A DNA stretch of 40,284 nucleotides from Bacteroidota bacterium (lineage in GTDB: Bacteria > Bacteroidota > Bacteroidia > AKYH767-A > OLB10): positions 1-40,284 of the forward strand of contig JAHEMF010000025.1 of NCBI GenBank assembly GCA_024643795.1. The letters run 5' to 3'. The notes beneath the pieces were generated by a model, which had not been told where the DNA came from, searched no databases, and was given only the letters and a program-made list of their open reading frames with translations. The position numbers and the translations under genes were made by a program. Positions 1 to 8,194 of the stretch are shown here, piece after piece (within the stretch, counting starts at the first letter, position 1; every line of letters begins with the position of its first letter).

Positions 1-753
1 GGGCTGAAACGGCTGCTGAGTAAACTTTTTTATCGGGTTAAAAAAGTTGGTGAGGTCCTTTTTCGGCATATATTCATGTAATACAACCTTTTGCTTTCCC
101 AGCGTCCTTAAGAAAGTAAATGAGGAGTTTAGAACCAACGGAGCAAGTTTGGGGTTGTTGTCGCCAACAGCCGACATGATACGCAAAGGTTTTAACTGGG
201 TGCCACCCCTAATGAAAAATACAGTTAATGCAGCTGTTATTAAAAAGTATAAAACTGATTTTACCCATGATATATTTTTATGTTCACCTTCCTTTGCTTT
301 AGGATATCGTTTGTTGAAAACCCAGATCATGAAAATAAAAAGCAGCGGTACATACCAGAAATCTGCCATCATACTAAAAATGTTGTTCCTGATATCTTCA
401 CCCATCGTAATGATCTTCATCAGATCAGTTGTGCTTCGTTTTCCCTGGAATGCGAAAAAAGCAGAGTCAACCAAATTCAATAAAATAAATGGCAGGTTTA
501 GGATCAGGAATAGCCACTTAATTAATTTTTGAATGGATTTTTTGTAAAATGATCTGAAGGGAAAAGTATGCAGTAATAGTATTGGAATGTTAATGTAAAA
601 AATAGCTGACAGGTCGAAACGGATGCCTCGAATGAATGCAATTGAGATGTCGATAAGTGATGTGCCTTCGAAATAAGCAAGATTGGCAAAGAAGAATATG
701 ATCCGTAAAATGGAATATATTGTAACAAGAAAAAGGATCCTCTTAATAAGCAT
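1..753 (-). CDS. LTA synthase/sulfatase-family membrane protein, N-terminal part (runs off window)
   Basis: An open minus-strand frame of 251 codons begins at the ATG at 753 and continues without a stop to the window edge. The translation starts MLIKRILFLVTIYSILRIIF and has about five hydrophobic segments, including a GIRFDLSAIFYINIPILLL stretch and, further on, DSAFFAFQGKRSTTDLMK. This N-terminal pattern is typical of the multi-pass region of Bacteroidota LTA-synthase-like/phosphoglycerol transferase proteins of the alkaline phosphatase superfamily. The catalytic sulfatase-type domain would lie beyond the window, so the metal-binding and nucleophile residues cannot be seen. Family members transfer phosphoglycerol or phosphoethanolamine groups to envelope glycans or lipids; the substrate here is unknown. 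The frame would be missed by tools that need a stop codon. Confidence 0.8.
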   Translation of the reverse strand, partial: MLIKRILFLVTIYSILRIIFFFANLAYFEGTSLIDISIAFIRGIRFDLSAIFYINIPILLLHTFPFRSFYKKSIQKLIKWLFLILNLPFILLNLVDSAFFAFQGKRSTTDLMKIITMGEDIRNNIFSMMADFWYVPLLFIFMIWVFNKRYPKAKEGEHKNISWVKSVLYFLITAALTVFFIRGGTQLKPLRIMSAVGDNNPKLAPLVLNSSFTFLRTLGKQKVVLHEYMPKKDLTNFFNPIKKFTQQPFQP

Positions 754-810
754 CCTGTATCTGTTATTGTTTTGAACTACAGATAGCATATGCCACCAAA
801 AGTATCAATA

Positions 811-838
811 AAAAAGCCGCCTTGTGCAGGCGGCTTTC
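811..838 (-). terminator. Rho-independent terminator after the Ig-like lipoprotein gene
   Basis: A perfect 9-bp stem (AAAGCCGCC at 813-821 with GGCGGCTTT at 829-837) closes a 7-nt loop. Read on the minus strand it is followed by a T-run (the A-rich stretch at 806-815 on the plus strand). It lies 20 nt past the stop of the minus-strand gene at 858-1535. Confidence 0.85.
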
Positions 839-857
839 TAAATATATGGCTATAATA

Positions 858-1535
858 TTATTTGCTGTAAGTGGCGTTGCAAACATCGCCAACCACCCCG
901 TCTCTCCAGTTGTAGTTAATAAAGAATTCAACCGGATTGGCATTGTTGGTAACACTGGCAATATTTAACGACTCCAGAACCACAGTTCCACCTAGTGATT
1001 GGCCGGTAGTGGCTGATATCTGGTTATTGTTCTTGTTGTAGCTGCACTCTATAGTAACGGTGTTTCCAAATCCACCAAAGTTGGTGATGAAGAACTTCCC
1101 GTTCTCTGTGTCTGATCCATGGATCTCTGCATTGAAGGTGTTAACAGGTGTGGTCTGGCATGAATTGCTACAGTTGGTATAAGTGCCTGATAAAAAATCA
1201 GCCGAATTTCTTACTGCAACACTACGCTCCGCCATCCCGGTATTACCGGCATTATCAGTTACCTTATAAGTAACGGTGTAAGTTCCGGTATGATCCTTAT
1301 CTACATTGGTAGTAACAGTTACTTTGCTATTCGGAATGGTTCCGTCCTCGTCGTCCTTTACAGTAAATCCGGGTTCGGCATATGAATCGTTCAGGTCCAT
1401 GTAAAATGGATTGTCACCTGTAAGAGTGATAATAGGTGGAGTGATATCTTCTTCGCTCTGGCATCCTGTGTAAATGACCCCACTGATGAATATCATAGTG
1501 AAGACGATTATGGCATTTCTGATTTCTTTTGACAT
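858..1535 (-). CDS. Lipoprotein with DUF5011-type Ig-like domain
   Basis: 225 aa. The N-terminus is a lipoprotein signal: a short basic start, a hydrophobic stretch and a lipobox ending IYTGC near residue 25, followed by an acidic QSEED, so the mature protein is probably lipid-anchored in the outer membrane. Residues about 33-110 form an Ig-like domain of the DUF5011 type (motifs ITLTGDNPFYMDL, EPGFTVKDDEDG, GTYTVTYKVTDNAGN). The remaining C-terminal part, rich in Asn, Thr and Gly, resembles the beta-sandwich tails found on Bacteroidota surface lipoproteins but has no motif I can name. It is a stand-alone gene with its own terminator. Such domains usually mediate surface adhesion or glycan contact; the ligand is unknown. 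Confidence 0.75.
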   Translation of the reverse strand: MSKEIRNAIIVFTMIFISGVIYTGCQSEEDITPPIITLTGDNPFYMDLNDSYAEPGFTVKDDEDGTIPNSKVTVTTNVDKDHTGTYTVTYKVTDNAGNTGMAERSVAVRNSADFLSGTYTNCSNSCQTTPVNTFNAEIHGSDTENGKFFITNFGGFGNTVTIECSYNKNNNQISATTGQSLGGTVVLESLNIASVTNNANPVEFFINYNWRDGVVGDVCNATYSK

Positions 1536-1588
1536 CTTGATGGATGATTTTGATTTGAACCTATAATACTGTGTTGAGCCAAAAAGGT

Positions 1589-1596
1589 TACTTTTG
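1589..1596 (+). promoter_or_regulatory. TAnnTTTG -7 element before the small lipoprotein gene
   Basis: TACTTTTG matches the Bacteroidota -7 consensus exactly and gives a leader of about 50 nt to the ATG at 1655. Confidence 0.55.
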
Positions 1597-1654
1597 AGAG
1601 GTATTGCCTTTTATAAAAGTTTTAATTTATTTGATTAAATAATTGAAAATCAGA

Positions 1655-1900
1655 ATGTTAAGTAAATTTAAATTCTCTACTCCGGTACCAATGTTTCTTA
1701 TCATGCTGTTTTTGGCTATTTCAGCCTTTTCATCCTGTTCAGGTCCGCAGCAAAATGCTGATAAAGAGCAGGAGCAACTCGACAGTATTGAGCGTGCAAC
1801 TGCCGCCATGGAAGCTGCGCGTGAAGCAGCGCTCATAAAAGCCAGGATGGAAGATTCACTGAGCCGGTTGCAGGTGCTCGATAGTTTGAAAGAAGAATAA
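1655..1900 (+). CDS. Small lipoprotein with charged coiled-coil-like tail
   Basis: 81 aa from the ATG at 1655; the frame also opens at a TTG at 1643, but the ATG gives a normal lipoprotein signal. The sequence has a basic start, a hydrophobic core (FLIMLFLAISAF) and a lipobox SSC, then a highly charged Glu/Ala/Arg-rich helix (EQEQLDSIERATAAMEAARE) suggesting a short coiled coil. It is unlike Lpp in sequence, and I recognise no family. Its size and layout suggest an outer-membrane-anchored helical peptide of unknown role. Confidence 0.6.
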   Translation: MLSKFKFSTPVPMFLIMLFLAISAFSSCSGPQQNADKEQEQLDSIERATAAMEAAREAALIKARMEDSLSRLQVLDSLKEE

Positions 1901-1926
1901 ACTTGAGAGGACTGGCAGTCAGCTGG

Positions 1927-2055
1927 TCAGTGTTTTCCGCAGCCATCACAGCCATCATTTCGGTGATCACCCGAACGGCCTGAAAATACCATACGACGCA
2001 CCAGAAAAAGTATAGAGGCGGCAACTACCAAAAATGTAAGTACAAGTTGAATCAT
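1927..2055 (-). CDS. FeoB-associated-type Cys-rich membrane peptide, 42 aa
   Basis: This short minus-strand frame runs from the ATG at 2055 to a TGA at 1927-1929. The protein begins MIQLVLTFLVVAASILFLVR, a single membrane segment, followed by a basic stretch and a Cys/His-rich tail, NDGCDGCGKH, at the C-terminus. One transmembrane helix followed by a short tail with C-x-x-C is the hallmark of the FeoB-associated Cys-rich membrane protein family, small partners often encoded beside ferrous-iron transporter FeoB. No feoA or feoB is in this window, so the link to iron is by family resemblance only. It is too short for most gene finders. It lies tail to tail with the small lipoprotein gene. Confidence 0.65.
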   Translation of the reverse strand: MIQLVLTFLVVAASILFLVRRMVFSGRSGDHRNDGCDGCGKH

Positions 2056-2099
2056 TACAGATCTAAAGTTCGCTGAACTCAAAGGTACCTCTTTTTTGG

Positions 2100-2107
2100 T
2101 ACTTTTG
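2100..2107 (+). promoter_or_regulatory. TAnnTTTG -7 element of the E1 dehydrogenase gene
   Basis: TACTTTTG lies 16 nt upstream of the ATG at 2124, giving a leader of only about ten nucleotides. Confidence 0.6.
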
Positions 2108-2123
2108 TCCTTTCATTTTTCCT

Positions 2124-4112
2124 ATGCCTGTACTGAATTTCGACCGTAAAAATCTGACCGACGATAAGCTTCAAGACCTTTACAGGCAACTTGTTAAACC
2201 CCGGTTGATAGAGGAGAAGATGCTGGTGTTGTTGCGCCAGGGAAGAATAGCAAAATGGTTTTCAGGAATTGGTCAAGAGGCCATTTCTGTTGGTACGGTT
2301 GCTGCTCTGGACCATTCAGAATATATACTTCCCATGCACCGTAATCTGGGAGTGTTTACTGGAAGAAATATTCCGCTTCACAAACTATTCTCTCAAATTC
2401 AGGGTAAGAGTGGTGGGTTCACCAAGGCAAGAGATCGTTCATTCCATTTTGGAACCAATGAGTACCACATTGTGGGTATGATTTCACATTTGGGTCCGCA
2501 ACTTGGTGTTGCAGATGGAATTGCTCTTGGCGATAAGTTGAAGAATGAACCCAAAGTAACAGCTGTATTTACAGGTGATGGTGGTGCCAGTGAAGGCGAT
2601 TTTCATGAATCACTCAACGTAGCAGCAGTATGGGATCTGCCGGTGATCTTTATTGTGGAGAATAACGGTTATGGTTTATCCACACCATCAAGCGAACAAT
2701 TTCGTTTCCGTCAATTCATCGACAAGGCGATAGGGTATGGTATAGAAGGCGTTCAAATAGACGGAAATAATATTCTGGAGGTATACAATACCGTTAGTGA
2801 GCTTGCGCAAAGCATTAGGATCAAGCCCCGTCCGATACTTCTTGAATGTATGACCTTCCGTATGCGCGGTCATGAAGAAGCTTCCGGAACCAAATATGTT
2901 CCTCAGGAATTATTTGAAGCGTGGGGAAAGAAAGATCCGATCAAAAATTATGAAGAGTATCTGGTAGGTATCGGTGTGCTTGATCAAGCAGCTATTGAAG
3001 AGATACGTGCAGAAATAAAGCTGGAGATCAATGAAAATCTTGAGATCGCTTTCGTTGATGATGTGCCTGCTGCTGATACTTTTGTTGAGTTGCAGGATAT
3101 GTATGACAGGAATACTCCTGCCCCCATATTTCCGGTATCGGATAGTAAAACACCCAAACGGTTTGTGAATGCTGTGTCAGATGCTTTACGTCAGGCACTT
3201 CAGATCCATCCTAATCTGGTGGTGATGGGACAGGATATTGCTGAATATGGAGGAGTGTTTAAAGTAACTGAAGGGTTTGTTGATGAATTTGGCAAAGACA
3301 GGGTGCGTAACACGCCTTTGTGTGAGTCGGCTATTATAGGTGCTGCATTAGGTTTATCCATTAACGGTTATAAATCTGTTGTGGAGATGCAGTTCGCTGA
3401 TTTTGTGACCTGTGGTTTCAACCAGATCATAAACAATCTTGCCAAAACGCACTACCGGTGGGGTCAAAACGCAGATGTGGTGGTTCGTATGCCTACCGGA
3501 GCTGGTGTAGGTGCAGGTCCGTTCCATTCTCAGTCTAATGAAGCATGGTTCTTCCACACCCCCGGACTAAAAGTTGTATATCCAGCATTTCCTTCCGATG
3601 CCAAAGGTTTACTGGCAGCGGCCATTGAAGACCCTAACCCGGTGATGTATTTTGAACATAAAGCACTTTACCGATCGGTTTCTGATGAAGTGCCAAACGA
3701 CTATTATACGATACCCATAGGTGAAGCCCGTGCAGTACGTTCCGGTGGTGACCTCAGTATAATCACTTATGGTATGGGTGTACACTGGGCCATGGAAGCA
3801 CTTGATAAACACCCTCATATTTCAGCAGATCTTATTGACTTGCGTTCTCTGTTGCCATGGGATAAGGAAAAGGTTCTTTCTTCAGCAAAGAAAACAGGAA
3901 AGGTCATCATCCTTCACGAAGATACCATGACAGGTGGAATTGGAGCTGAGATCGCAGCGGTGATATCGCAGGAATGTTTCATGGATCTGGATGCACCGGT
4001 ACTGCGTAGCGCCGGATTAGACACTGCAATTCCAATGTCATCTGTGCTCGAGTGGAATTTTTTACCTAAAGACCGGTTTGAAAAACAACTATTAGAATTG
4101 GCAGCTTATTGA
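2124..4112 (+). CDS. 2-oxoacid dehydrogenase E1, fused alpha and beta subunits (branched-chain type)
   Basis: 662 aa. Residues 1-330 match the E1 alpha subunit, with the thiamine-diphosphate motif running from GDG at 151 to NN at 180-181 and an RSFHF phosphorylation-loop-like segment near 105. Residues about 345-662 match E1 beta (GQDIAEYGGVFKVTEG, RMPTGAGVGAGPFHSQS, PAFPSDAKGLL). The enzyme decarboxylates 2-oxo acids, most likely branched-chain 2-oxo acids from Val, Leu and Ile, and passes the acyl group to the lipoyl-E2 of the cytoplasmic complex. The single-chain fusion is common in Bacteroidota. The E2 and E3 genes are not in this window, so pyruvate or acetoin dehydrogenase remains possible. 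Its stop codon overlaps that of the convergent patatin gene by 7 bp. Confidence 0.9.
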   Translation: MPVLNFDRKNLTDDKLQDLYRQLVKPRLIEEKMLVLLRQGRIAKWFSGIGQEAISVGTVAALDHSEYILPMHRNLGVFTGRNIPLHKLFSQIQGKSGGFTKARDRSFHFGTNEYHIVGMISHLGPQLGVADGIALGDKLKNEPKVTAVFTGDGGASEGDFHESLNVAAVWDLPVIFIVENNGYGLSTPSSEQFRFRQFIDKAIGYGIEGVQIDGNNILEVYNTVSELAQSIRIKPRPILLECMTFRMRGHEEASGTKYVPQELFEAWGKKDPIKNYEEYLVGIGVLDQAAIEEIRAEIKLEINENLEIAFVDDVPAADTFVELQDMYDRNTPAPIFPVSDSKTPKRFVNAVSDALRQALQIHPNLVVMGQDIAEYGGVFKVTEGFVDEFGKDRVRNTPLCESAIIGAALGLSINGYKSVVEMQFADFVTCGFNQIINNLAKTHYRWGQNADVVVRMPTGAGVGAGPFHSQSNEAWFFHTPGLKVVYPAFPSDAKGLLAAAIEDPNPVMYFEHKALYRSVSDEVPNDYYTIPIGEARAVRSGGDLSIITYGMGVHWAMEALDKHPHISADLIDLRSLLPWDKEKVLSSAKKTGKVIILHEDTMTGGIGAEIAAVISQECFMDLDAPVLRSAGLDTAIPMSSVLEWNFLPKDRFEKQLLELAAY

Positions 4113-6388
4113 AGCGAATCACCGGATGCGATCGCTGTTTGATCGTGTGCAGGAACAGCAAGTACCGAATCCAGTCTGTTCATATTGTTTTGATTCTCTT
4201 TGGTAAAAGCGGCATCCTTTAAAAACTTCTTCTCTTTTTTAGTGAGGTGCCAGCTAAGAGCGATCTTTTCTTCTGTTTGTGGTAATTGAAAGAGGAAGAA
4301 GTCAAAAGGTACATCCAGCCACTCAGTAACAAATTTTAGGTAATCATCCTGTACATAATCCTGCATCAAAATAAAATTACCTGTTACATTTCTTAGAGGT
4401 GATGTGATCTTGGCCAGGATGGTGTTGGCCTCTTTCTCACGTTGCTTATACTTTTTATTGGTATCACGTATCTGTATCAACACCACACCTGATGTATTCT
4501 GTTTCATCCACGACCTTAAATGATAAATATAACGTACCGAATTTATAAGTCCATAGTTATCACGCATACCTGCATCTGTTACCTCAACATAAGGTTCTGT
4601 AGGTAAAATGGTTGTGGGCATGATGTAGGGGAATGTGGCATTCATCCTCAGCAGACTAATGAAGTTAGTGTTGTAAGGTTTGTAATCTTTAAAGAATCTT
4701 GTGAACTCAATACCATCAGGAACAGGTTCTAATCCCTGAGTGTTGGATGTTTGCTGTTTAAGCAGATAGGAGACCCCTTGCGGTGATATAAGTAATGAAC
4801 GGCCGTCGTTGTTGATGGTAGGGGCAAGGATAAGCATAGGAATCTTGGCATCTTGTTCGGGTTTACGATAGTATTCAAGAGGCACGTCCAGTATCCCGCC
4901 AAGGTTTTTATTGAGCTGCTGCTCGAAAGCATATCCTCTGTCTTTGAAATACCTGTTACTGTCCTGTTTGAAACTTTGCAGATTTAAGAACAGATCACTA
5001 ACCATAAAACTGAATGCAGTCGCGTTAAGCAGATCTTTACCTATGTTGTTGAGGTGTTCATGTGATTCATCACCCATCACCTGCTTTTTGTAAAATAATT
5101 CACGGTAATAGGATGCGCCTATAAGTCCACCCGAAGAACCTGTAATGAGCCGTGTATGGTCCATCAGAGTGCCGTTAAGGGTACTGTCAATAGATTGCAT
5201 GATGTTAAAAGCAAAGTAAGACGACCGTAAGCCACCCCCACTCACATTCAGGATAACCAGCTTAGGCTTTTCTACGCCCCTTTTATTCCAGTCGCTTTTC
5301 CACTTATCAAGAATAGCCAAGGTGTTTGCAAGGTCATTTCTTACTGTTTCTTCTGAATATTCATTTTCTATTACATCTATGGAATATGGTTTTGGATCAG
5401 GGTTATAATTGAGGCCTATGGCCTTGTTCTTTTGATTTACAAAATCAAATTGAGAGATGAAATTGAGCAGCAGGAATAAGCCTATAATTGCAGCGTTAGA
5501 CCACGACTTGAGCCAAAACCTGAATACACCCGAAAGCATCAGCAGCATGGTAAGGAATAACAATACGCTGGCCGCTGCAGGTAATTGAAAGATCTCGAAA
5601 TCGCGAAACAAACCAAGTGTTATAAAGATTCCAAAAACTATAAGCTCAACTACTGCTGCATTGATATGGTTCTGCTTGAAAACCGACTGCAACATATAGT
5701 GCTTGTAGTGTGCAGTGCTTCTAACAAGTCGTATGGAAACAGGATTCGATAAGTAAGTATCAACTCTCCAGAATGGTTTATTCCACAGATCTTCTTCCTT
5801 ATTTGAAGGAGCAGCCTCCTGACTTTCATAATCTGCTTCTGCCCTTAGGTCGGCTTGCTCAACGCCAAACAGTTTATAAATATCTTTATTAGTGAGCAGA
5901 AAATAGCGGAGGGTAAGGTTAACAATGAGATACACGCCCAACAAGAAAGCTCCCATGTTAATGGCAATTCCTATTGGCGATTCAAACTGATTCAGATACT
6001 GGAACCGTATCATGTTATATATGTATACGGCCAGAAATGTAACAGGAATCACAAAGTTGTTAAGTGAGAATTTCAGGAATGGCTTTGATAAGGTTGCCAG
6101 AAAAGGAAACCTGAAACTGTTTAGGATATAACTTGAAATATTAAAGGCCATGATGAACGATCCGCACGTGATACCCACAATAAAGAACGACAGGAAATCG
6201 ACCTCTCCTCTGTATTCAGGGTCAAGGAACAGATAGGGGATGCCAAACCGTAAGGATATGCTTTGGGTCACAAAAGCAAAGAGTAATACCCAATAGATAA
6301 GCACCAGCTGGTTCTTTTTGATGTGCATAATGACCAGCTGCACCGGAAACGAGAATATTATTCTATTCAGGAATGTCCTGATCTTCAT
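4106..6388 (-). CDS. Patatin-like phospholipase with N-terminal membrane domain
   Basis: 760 aa. About the first 320 residues hold roughly seven hydrophobic segments. The C-terminal half is a patatin lipase domain: oxyanion-hole motif SGGGLR near residue 384, nucleophile elbow GSSGG with Ser about 419, and a catalytic-dyad Asp in TDAGMRDNYG near 605 (DAG in place of the usual DGG/DGA). The Ser-Asp dyad is intact, so hydrolysis of membrane phospholipid acyl chains is likely. The membrane-anchored layout implies action at the inner membrane, unlike the secreted barrel-linked patatins such as PlpD. The protein ends with an Ala/Asp-rich tail. It stands alone, convergent with the E1 gene and downstream of ftcD on the same strand after about 100 bp. 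Confidence 0.8.
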   Translation of the reverse strand: MKIRTFLNRIIFSFPVQLVIMHIKKNQLVLIYWVLLFAFVTQSISLRFGIPYLFLDPEYRGEVDFLSFFIVGITCGSFIMAFNISSYILNSFRFPFLATLSKPFLKFSLNNFVIPVTFLAVYIYNMIRFQYLNQFESPIGIAINMGAFLLGVYLIVNLTLRYFLLTNKDIYKLFGVEQADLRAEADYESQEAAPSNKEEDLWNKPFWRVDTYLSNPVSIRLVRSTAHYKHYMLQSVFKQNHINAAVVELIVFGIFITLGLFRDFEIFQLPAAASVLLFLTMLLMLSGVFRFWLKSWSNAAIIGLFLLLNFISQFDFVNQKNKAIGLNYNPDPKPYSIDVIENEYSEETVRNDLANTLAILDKWKSDWNKRGVEKPKLVILNVSGGGLRSSYFAFNIMQSIDSTLNGTLMDHTRLITGSSGGLIGASYYRELFYKKQVMGDESHEHLNNIGKDLLNATAFSFMVSDLFLNLQSFKQDSNRYFKDRGYAFEQQLNKNLGGILDVPLEYYRKPEQDAKIPMLILAPTINNDGRSLLISPQGVSYLLKQQTSNTQGLEPVPDGIEFTRFFKDYKPYNTNFISLLRMNATFPYIMPTTILPTEPYVEVTDAGMRDNYGLINSVRYIYHLRSWMKQNTSGVVLIQIRDTNKKYKQREKEANTILAKITSPLRNVTGNFILMQDYVQDDYLKFVTEWLDVPFDFFLFQLPQTEEKIALSWHLTKKEKKFLKDAAFTKENQNNMNRLDSVLAVPAHDQTAIASGDSLQ

Positions 6389-6488
6389 TGATGTAAAATC
6401 CTATAATTATTTTAACGAAGGATTTTGAATTTAGATACCCTAGGCCAATATATGTACTATTTGGTGTAAAAAGTATAACGCTTGTCAG

Positions 6489-8177
6489 TTATTTACCCAT
6501 ATTGGCATCAACCAGCGCTAGTATTTCATCTCTTAATGTAATGGATCGTTGTTCCATCTCTTTTCCTTTTTTCAGTATCTCGTTCACATACGATTCATCT
6601 TTATACGAACCGGCATTGATCCGCACATTCAGATAAGCTCCTGATACGGCGGTTTGCGCACATAATGCACCTACACCTGCATCTGAGGCTGAGTTGGGGT
6701 TGCCTTCTTTGGCCATAGCTTTAATAACGGTCATGGAATCCAGTGCTGTCTGCATCACCTTTAACGGAACTTCAATAGCAAAACGTGTTGCATCTTGTAT
6801 TGCCTTTGAACGTATCTTTTTTTCTTCGTCTGATGATTTGGGTAACTGAAAAGCATTCATTATCCCGTTGAATGCTGCGGTATCTTCATCAACCAGGGCA
6901 AGCAATTGCGATTTGAATTGTTGTCCTTTGATGGCCCATTCACTGAATTCATTCCAACGATCTTCCCATCCTCTTTTTGAAGCACTGAGGTTGGCCACCA
7001 TGGTTGCCAGACTCACACCAAGCGCTCCGGCATAGGCCGAAATAGAACCTCCTCCCGGGGCCGGGGACTCACTTGCCGTTTCATCGGCGAAAGCAGAAAT
7101 GGTCATGCCTATCAGCTGCTTGTTGTCATCAGCATTCATGCAGTATTCAATGATACGTTTCGAAGGATCAAAAGGACCAAGCTCATCAAGACCCATAGAT
7201 TTTACTGCAATATGAATCAGTTCTGTGTCCGAAACTCCGGAGGAGAGGGATTGCTTCTCCAGAAAATATCTTCCTGCGTCTAGCATAGCTGATAGCGGAA
7301 CAAGTCCAACTAGTTCCGAACCGGTTACTCTGATTCCTCTTTCAGCGGCGCTGTTCATAGATTCATCAAACACTATATGCAGCGGTGTTTCTCTGAACTT
7401 GGTAATGTTGATAGACACCTGAGCAATACCATATTCTTCTATGTACCATCCAATGGCCTTCACACCTTTGAGTTTACCGGATATACGCACTTCATTGCCT
7501 TTCTCATCCTTAACAACCGGTCCGCTTATAGGATTTCCTTCACGTAATACCCTTCCGGCTTCACGGATATCAAACGCAACGGAGTTTGCACGCTTTACCG
7601 ATTTGGTATTAAGGTTCACATTATATGCTATCAAAAAGTCGCGGGCACCAATAACAGTAGCACCGGAATGTACGTTAAAAGTGGCAGGACCAAAATCGGG
7701 CTTCCACTCAGGTAGTTTTATCTTTTCTTCAAAACCTTCATACTCACCTGAACGGATAACGGAAAGGTTGCTTCTCTTTTTGTTAGTCTGAGCATCTTCA
7801 TACAGGTATACCGGTATCTTTAGTTCCTCACCAACTTTCTTTGCAAGCTGTTGCGACCATTTTGCAGTTTCTTCAATGGTAATGTTGGCAACAGGAATAA
7901 AAGGACAAACGTCTGTTGCTCCCATGCGGGGATGTTCGCCTTCGTGTTTTGACATGTCTATCAGGGAAGCAGCTTTGGCAATACCTCTGAAGGCAGCCTC
8001 TACTACTGCCTCTGGCTCACCTACAAAAGTAACTACAGTACGGTTGGTGGCTTTGCCGGGATCCACATTCAAAAGTTTTACTCCGTCAACAGAGGCAATA
8101 GCTTCGGTGATTGCACTGATCACTTCGCTGTTACGGCCTTCGCTGAAATTAGGAACACATTCTATAAGTTGCTTCAT
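6489..8177 (-). CDS. ftcD: Bifunctional glutamate formimidoyltransferase / formimidotetrahydrofolate cyclodeaminase
   Basis: 562 aa. Residues 1 to about 325 are the formiminotransferase (start KQLIECVPNFSEGRN, then KHEGEHPRMGATDVCPFIPV and HSGATVIGARDFLIAYNVNL). Residues about 350-562 are the cyclodeaminase (SPAPGGGSISAYAGALG). It moves the formimino group from formimino-glutamate to tetrahydrofolate, then releases ammonia to give methenyl-THF: the last step of histidine degradation by the formimino-transfer route. The two activities are fused as in animals and many Bacteroidota. It lies 17 bp downstream of hutI on the same strand, so the two are almost certainly co-transcribed; hutH and hutU must be elsewhere. 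Confidence 0.93.
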   Translation of the reverse strand: MKQLIECVPNFSEGRNSEVISAITEAIASVDGVKLLNVDPGKATNRTVVTFVGEPEAVVEAAFRGIAKAASLIDMSKHEGEHPRMGATDVCPFIPVANITIEETAKWSQQLAKKVGEELKIPVYLYEDAQTNKKRSNLSVIRSGEYEGFEEKIKLPEWKPDFGPATFNVHSGATVIGARDFLIAYNVNLNTKSVKRANSVAFDIREAGRVLREGNPISGPVVKDEKGNEVRISGKLKGVKAIGWYIEEYGIAQVSINITKFRETPLHIVFDESMNSAAERGIRVTGSELVGLVPLSAMLDAGRYFLEKQSLSSGVSDTELIHIAVKSMGLDELGPFDPSKRIIEYCMNADDNKQLIGMTISAFADETASESPAPGGGSISAYAGALGVSLATMVANLSASKRGWEDRWNEFSEWAIKGQQFKSQLLALVDEDTAAFNGIMNAFQLPKSSDEEKKIRSKAIQDATRFAIEVPLKVMQTALDSMTVIKAMAKEGNPNSASDAGVGALCAQTAVSGAYLNVRINAGSYKDESYVNEILKKGKEMEQRSITLRDEILALVDANMGK

Positions 8178-8194
8178 ATTATTAATAAGGTATT

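Noticed and set aside
47-532. Plus-strand open frame of 161 aa at the left edge
   Set aside because: It is antisense to a continuous minus-strand frame (1-753) with clear membrane-enzyme sequence; the plus-strand product has no recognisable pattern.
1643-1655. TTG at 1643 as start of the small lipoprotein
   Set aside because: The ATG at 1655 gives a standard lipoprotein signal peptide and a better start codon.
4106-4112. Overlap of E1 and patatin gene ends as a possible frameshift or fusion
   Set aside because: The genes are convergent and complete; a 7-bp stop overlap is ordinary in compact genomes.
2124-4112. E1 alpha-beta fusion as a novel gene fusion
   Set aside because: Single-chain E1 of this kind is widespread in Bacteroidota.
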